Assembly (NCBI GenBank): GCA_036245525.1
Contig: BTPG01000004.1
Location: 208,470,952-208,534,951, forward strand
From: Semisulcospira habei
Lineage: Eukaryota > Mollusca > Gastropoda > Semisulcospiridae
Direction of reading: 5' to 3'
DNA: 64,000 nucleotides
Both the position numbers and the translations under genes were made by a program. Under the pieces are notes generated by a model that was given only the letters and a program-made list of their open reading frames with translations, ran no database searches and had not been told where the DNA came from. Below, one piece after another: positions 61,347 through 64,000 of this stretch. Within the stretch, counting starts at the first letter, position 1; every line of letters starts with the position of its first letter.

Positions 61347-61954
61347 TTGGTTCCTGCAACAGACAAAGAGCACAAGGTCGCAAAGGCGGACAAGGGAGCC
61401 TAGCCCCACACCAAGGTACTCCAAGCGCCGTGACCCCCAGCGCGTAAATAGTGGCTACAGTCTCCCAGAGCTAAAGGGCCTTTAAGGTAGACGAACGGAG
61501 TGTGGGTGCCCGAAGGCCCTACGAGAACAGAAGCCCTAGTCTACAAGGCAACGTCTTCTCGTAACAGTGAAATACCAAAGGAGAGAAGGCGACGTCCCTC
61601 GAGGAGACTCGTAAAAAAGGTCGTGCAAGGCGCCGAAGCGTAAGCTCAACCACTGGCGCCCACGTAGTAGCAAAGCCGAAAGGAAAGCCCAACGGTAGCC
61701 GGCTCTCGGCCCGAGGGCCGGCTATGGGAAAACTACCACTACCTTACCTCCGAGACGAATCGGGAACAGGGGGAAGGGTAGTCATACACCTCCACAGCCT
61801 AAAGGAGAGCAGCAGAACGACGCCAGCAGAGGCAGGGCACAAGAAGGCAGGACAGCGCTAAGAGGCGCAGAGCACATGAAGAGGCAACGAGCGTAGGCAA
61901 GAGAAGGACCGGTCGAAGCGGCGCGAGAGCAAGGCCAGACACGTCTTCTCTGTA

Positions 61955-62158
61955 CGAGCGAAGTAGCAAAACTGGCCGGTCTCGTGACCGGAGCTGGTAA
62001 GGCGGGAAACGGGAGACAACTCTCGGCCCCTCTAGGGGGGGGTTCCCCGAGTGCCTCCCGGGTTGTGTGGGCACACAACGGGTAAGTAGGCTAAAATTGA
62101 GCTAGAAGTAGACATTTCCATAAAGTCATGTCATCGGTAATGTTTTTGAGGAAACAAA
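61955..62158. repeat. DIRS copy C inner right terminal repeat
   Basis: Complement of 55904-56118; ends in the R terminus GAGGAAACAAA at 62158, where an L terminus starts at once (R-L junction). Confidence 0.92.
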
Positions 62159-62265
62159 TTCATTTTTCTCTAAAAGGTATTTTTTCGAAAAATACTTACC
62201 GATGACATGACTCTATGGAAATGTCCATAAAGTCATGTCATCGGTAATGTTTTTGAGGAAACAAA
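62159..62265. repeat. Extra L-core-R segment outside the right end of DIRS copy C
   Basis: TTCATTTTTCTCTAAAAGG through ACTCTATGGAAATGTCCATA to GAGGAAACAAA. Its core is the reverse complement of the core of 55778-55903, including the CTCTATGG variant, so the two outer segments form a matched inverted pair with different outermost ends (L left, R right). Confidence 0.92.
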
Positions 62266-62624
62266 CAAGAGTTCTACGACCGACTCCAGTGCTGTGGACA
62301 AATGTGCGGAGCGAGACATCACCATCGTCATGGGCGATTTTAATGCCAAAATAGGGGAGGACAACACCGGATATGAAGAGGTGAGACTAGGGGAGATGAG
62401 TGAGAATGGGGAGAGGTTTGTAGACTTTTGTGCTCTAAACAGACTTGTCATTGGAGGCAGCATCTTCCCACACAGAAGAATACACAAAGCAACTTGGGTC
62501 TCACGTCACCATACTACAGAGAACCAAATAGACCATATCTGCATTAGCAAGAAATTTAGAAGATCCCTTCAAGATGTTCGAGTGAGGAGGGGAGCAGATG
62601 TCGCCTCAGACCACCATCTGCTTA

Positions 62625-63512
62625 CAGTGTTGATTCTAGGATTTCAGAAAAGTGAGCCCAAAGGCTCCCTCTAATCAAAAAAGGGAGCCCCTCAAGGTGT
62701 AAAAGGGAGGCCCTCAAATCGCGTTGCACTGCTTACTTTAAAACGACATATATACACACATTCATACATACAGTGGAGTCCGCTTAACACGAATTTCTGG
62801 GGACACGGAAAATCACTTCGTGTTAACCGTATTTCGTGTTAACCAATATGGCCTCAAAATTGATCACGGCCCTCAAGGAGAAAGTGTGTAAGACGTGTGC
62901 GTGAATGAGTACCAGGTTAAAAGTGCACGACATTATCGTACTTTCTATGCATACCTTCAGCTCGCTAGGAAAACACAAGGAAACGTGTACAGCTCGAATA
63001 TTTAATGTAAATCCATCAGGTAAAATCCATACTAAGTTACAATCCTCAGGTAAAAGCAACACAGGCTGAAGTACAATCCCGCATCGGTAAAAGGGTTGTG
63101 TTGGTACACGAATGGTACAACATGAATACAGTACAGAAATGCCAGCCAATGAGAAGACAGATTACAACAGCCGAAGGCTATTCAGCCAATCACAAACTAG
63201 AGTTCGCTCTGATCTGTCATGTGTACTTCCACAGCGCGAGAGCAACACGTGAATTGGTTTTCTGTGAATGGAATCTGTGTTCGTGTTAAACAGGTGAATA
63301 ATAGTGAAATTGCCCTGGCTCGACTCAGGCCACACTGCACCAAGACGCTCGAGCAGGCTTTTACGCAGCAGCGGTGCGGCCGCGCTGGTCGTGCAAAAAA
63401 GCGTCCAGTTTCTTTTTTCTGCGATTCTTCGGCCACGCTATCGGTGTTTTTTTGCGATTTGGAGCATAATATTGCGAGAAATCGCGCAAAACGCGCTCTA
63501 GAATCAACACTG
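62625..63512. mobile_element. 888-base hAT-like non-autonomous DNA element in RTE copy 3
   Basis: Terminal inverted repeats CAGTGTTGATTCTAG and CTAGAATCAACACTG are flanked by the 6-bp direct repeat TGCTTA (62619-62624 and 63513-63518). No transposase. Inside, at 62771, CAGTGGAGTCCGCTTAACAC with repeated TTCGTGTTAA looks like one end of another small hAT-like repeat. The small ORFs within have no recognised domain. Confidence 0.82.
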
Positions 63513-64000
63513 TGCTTACATTAAGAATAAAGCTCAAGTTAAAGAAAAGCCGCACAGAGACAAAAAGAAGACAGCGTTATAATGTAGGCCTCCTGAGAGA
63601 GACTGGAGTGAGAGAAGAGTTCAGACTGGTGCTGTCCAACCGGTTTCAAGCGCTACAGGAGATGGTAAATGAAGAGGAGGCGGTCACCACAGAGCAGCAG
63701 TGGAAGGCAGTTAAAGAGGCGCTGAACTGTAGGGTTCAGGAAACACCATCACAAGAACTGGCTGTCGGCACAGACCTTGAAGAAGATAGAGTTGAGGAAG
63801 CAAAAGAAAGCAGTTGTCAACAACAGTCGCACGACAGCAGCCAAAACAAGAGCACAGGAGGAATACTCAGAAGCCAACCGCAAAGTGAAGAGGAGTATCA
63901 GGGCAGACAAGAGGGCCTACACAGACAGCCTGGCATCTGAGGCAGAAAAGCCAGCAGGCAGCGGCAACATGAAACAGCTCTACAACATTACCAGAAGATT

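Larger units (their letters stand above)
55778..62265 (-). mobile_element. DIRS-type retrotransposon, copy C, with extended ends
   Basis: Inserted in RTE copy 3 between GAAGAGAAA (ends 55777) and CAAGAGTTC (from 62266) with no target duplication, which pins both ends to the base. The inner element 55904-62158 resembles copy B. Outside it lie an extra 126-base hairpin (55778-55903) on the left and an extra 107-base L-R segment (62159-62265) on the right. Gag has two frameshifts, the RT/RNase H is intact and the recombinase has one frameshift. Confidence 0.95.
50788..64000 (+). mobile_element. RTE-like LINE, copy 3, split by three insertions (runs off window)
   Basis: RTE sequence occurs at 50788-51293, 55562-55777, 62266-62624 and 63513-64000, colinear with copies 1 and 2. 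The gaps are an I-type LINE block, DIRS copy C and an 888-base hAT-like element. The endonuclease start (ATG at 51145) and FNAKIGEDN (near 62338) are recognisable. Small deletions near 62385 and 63728 break the frame. The 3' end lies beyond the window. Confidence 0.93.

Overview
The window is eukaryotic nuclear DNA: genes are split by GT-AG introns, microsatellites are long, and most of the sequence is transposable elements. The mix of elements (DIRS-type tyrosine-recombinase retrotransposons, RTE-like, CR1-like and RNase H-bearing I-type LINEs, hAT elements, TTAA hairpin MITEs) suggests a lophotrochozoan, probably a marine gastropod. That placement is an inference from element types, not a marker gene.

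Two host genes can be rebuilt exon by exon with consistent splice phases. On the + strand, seven exons between 1802 and 21146 encode the C-terminal part of a CEMIP/TMEM2 (cell-surface hyaluronidase) family protein. It ends in a thrombospondin type-1 repeat and a stop codon. On the - strand, five exons between 49874 and 26427 encode a calcyclin-binding protein (CACYBP/SIP) orthologue with its first exon missing. The two genes converge, and an internally deleted hAT element lies between their 3' ends.

Layout: 1-1801, microsatellites and foldbacks. 1802-21146, CEMIP-like gene; its first visible intron (11.9 kb) holds DIRS copy A (about 3588-9875) and a 5'-truncated CR1-like LINE (10168-13219). 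21147-26426, intergenic, with the hAT element (22257-24440). 26427-49874, CACYBP gene; its introns hold RTE copy 1 (29528-33212), a tRNA-like SINE (33868-34432), a 0.35-kb tandem repeat (36307-37347), RTE copy 2 (37802-41860) and DIRS copy B (43033-49312). 50788-64000, a third RTE copy opened by three insertions: a 4.27-kb I-type LINE block with an 11-bp target duplication, DIRS copy C (55778-62265), and an 888-bp element with 6-bp duplications.

The DIRS copies have the textbook parts: unequal-ended inverted terminal repeats, an internal complementary region (ICR) that fuses the two termini, a gag-like ORF, an RT/RNase H ORF and a tyrosine recombinase. B and C are nearly identical and carry different single-base lesions. 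Copy C has an extra ICR-like module on the outside of both terminal repeats, the most unusual structure here. A second theme is at least five families of near-perfect hairpins, several bounded by TTAA, spread through introns and intergenic DNA.
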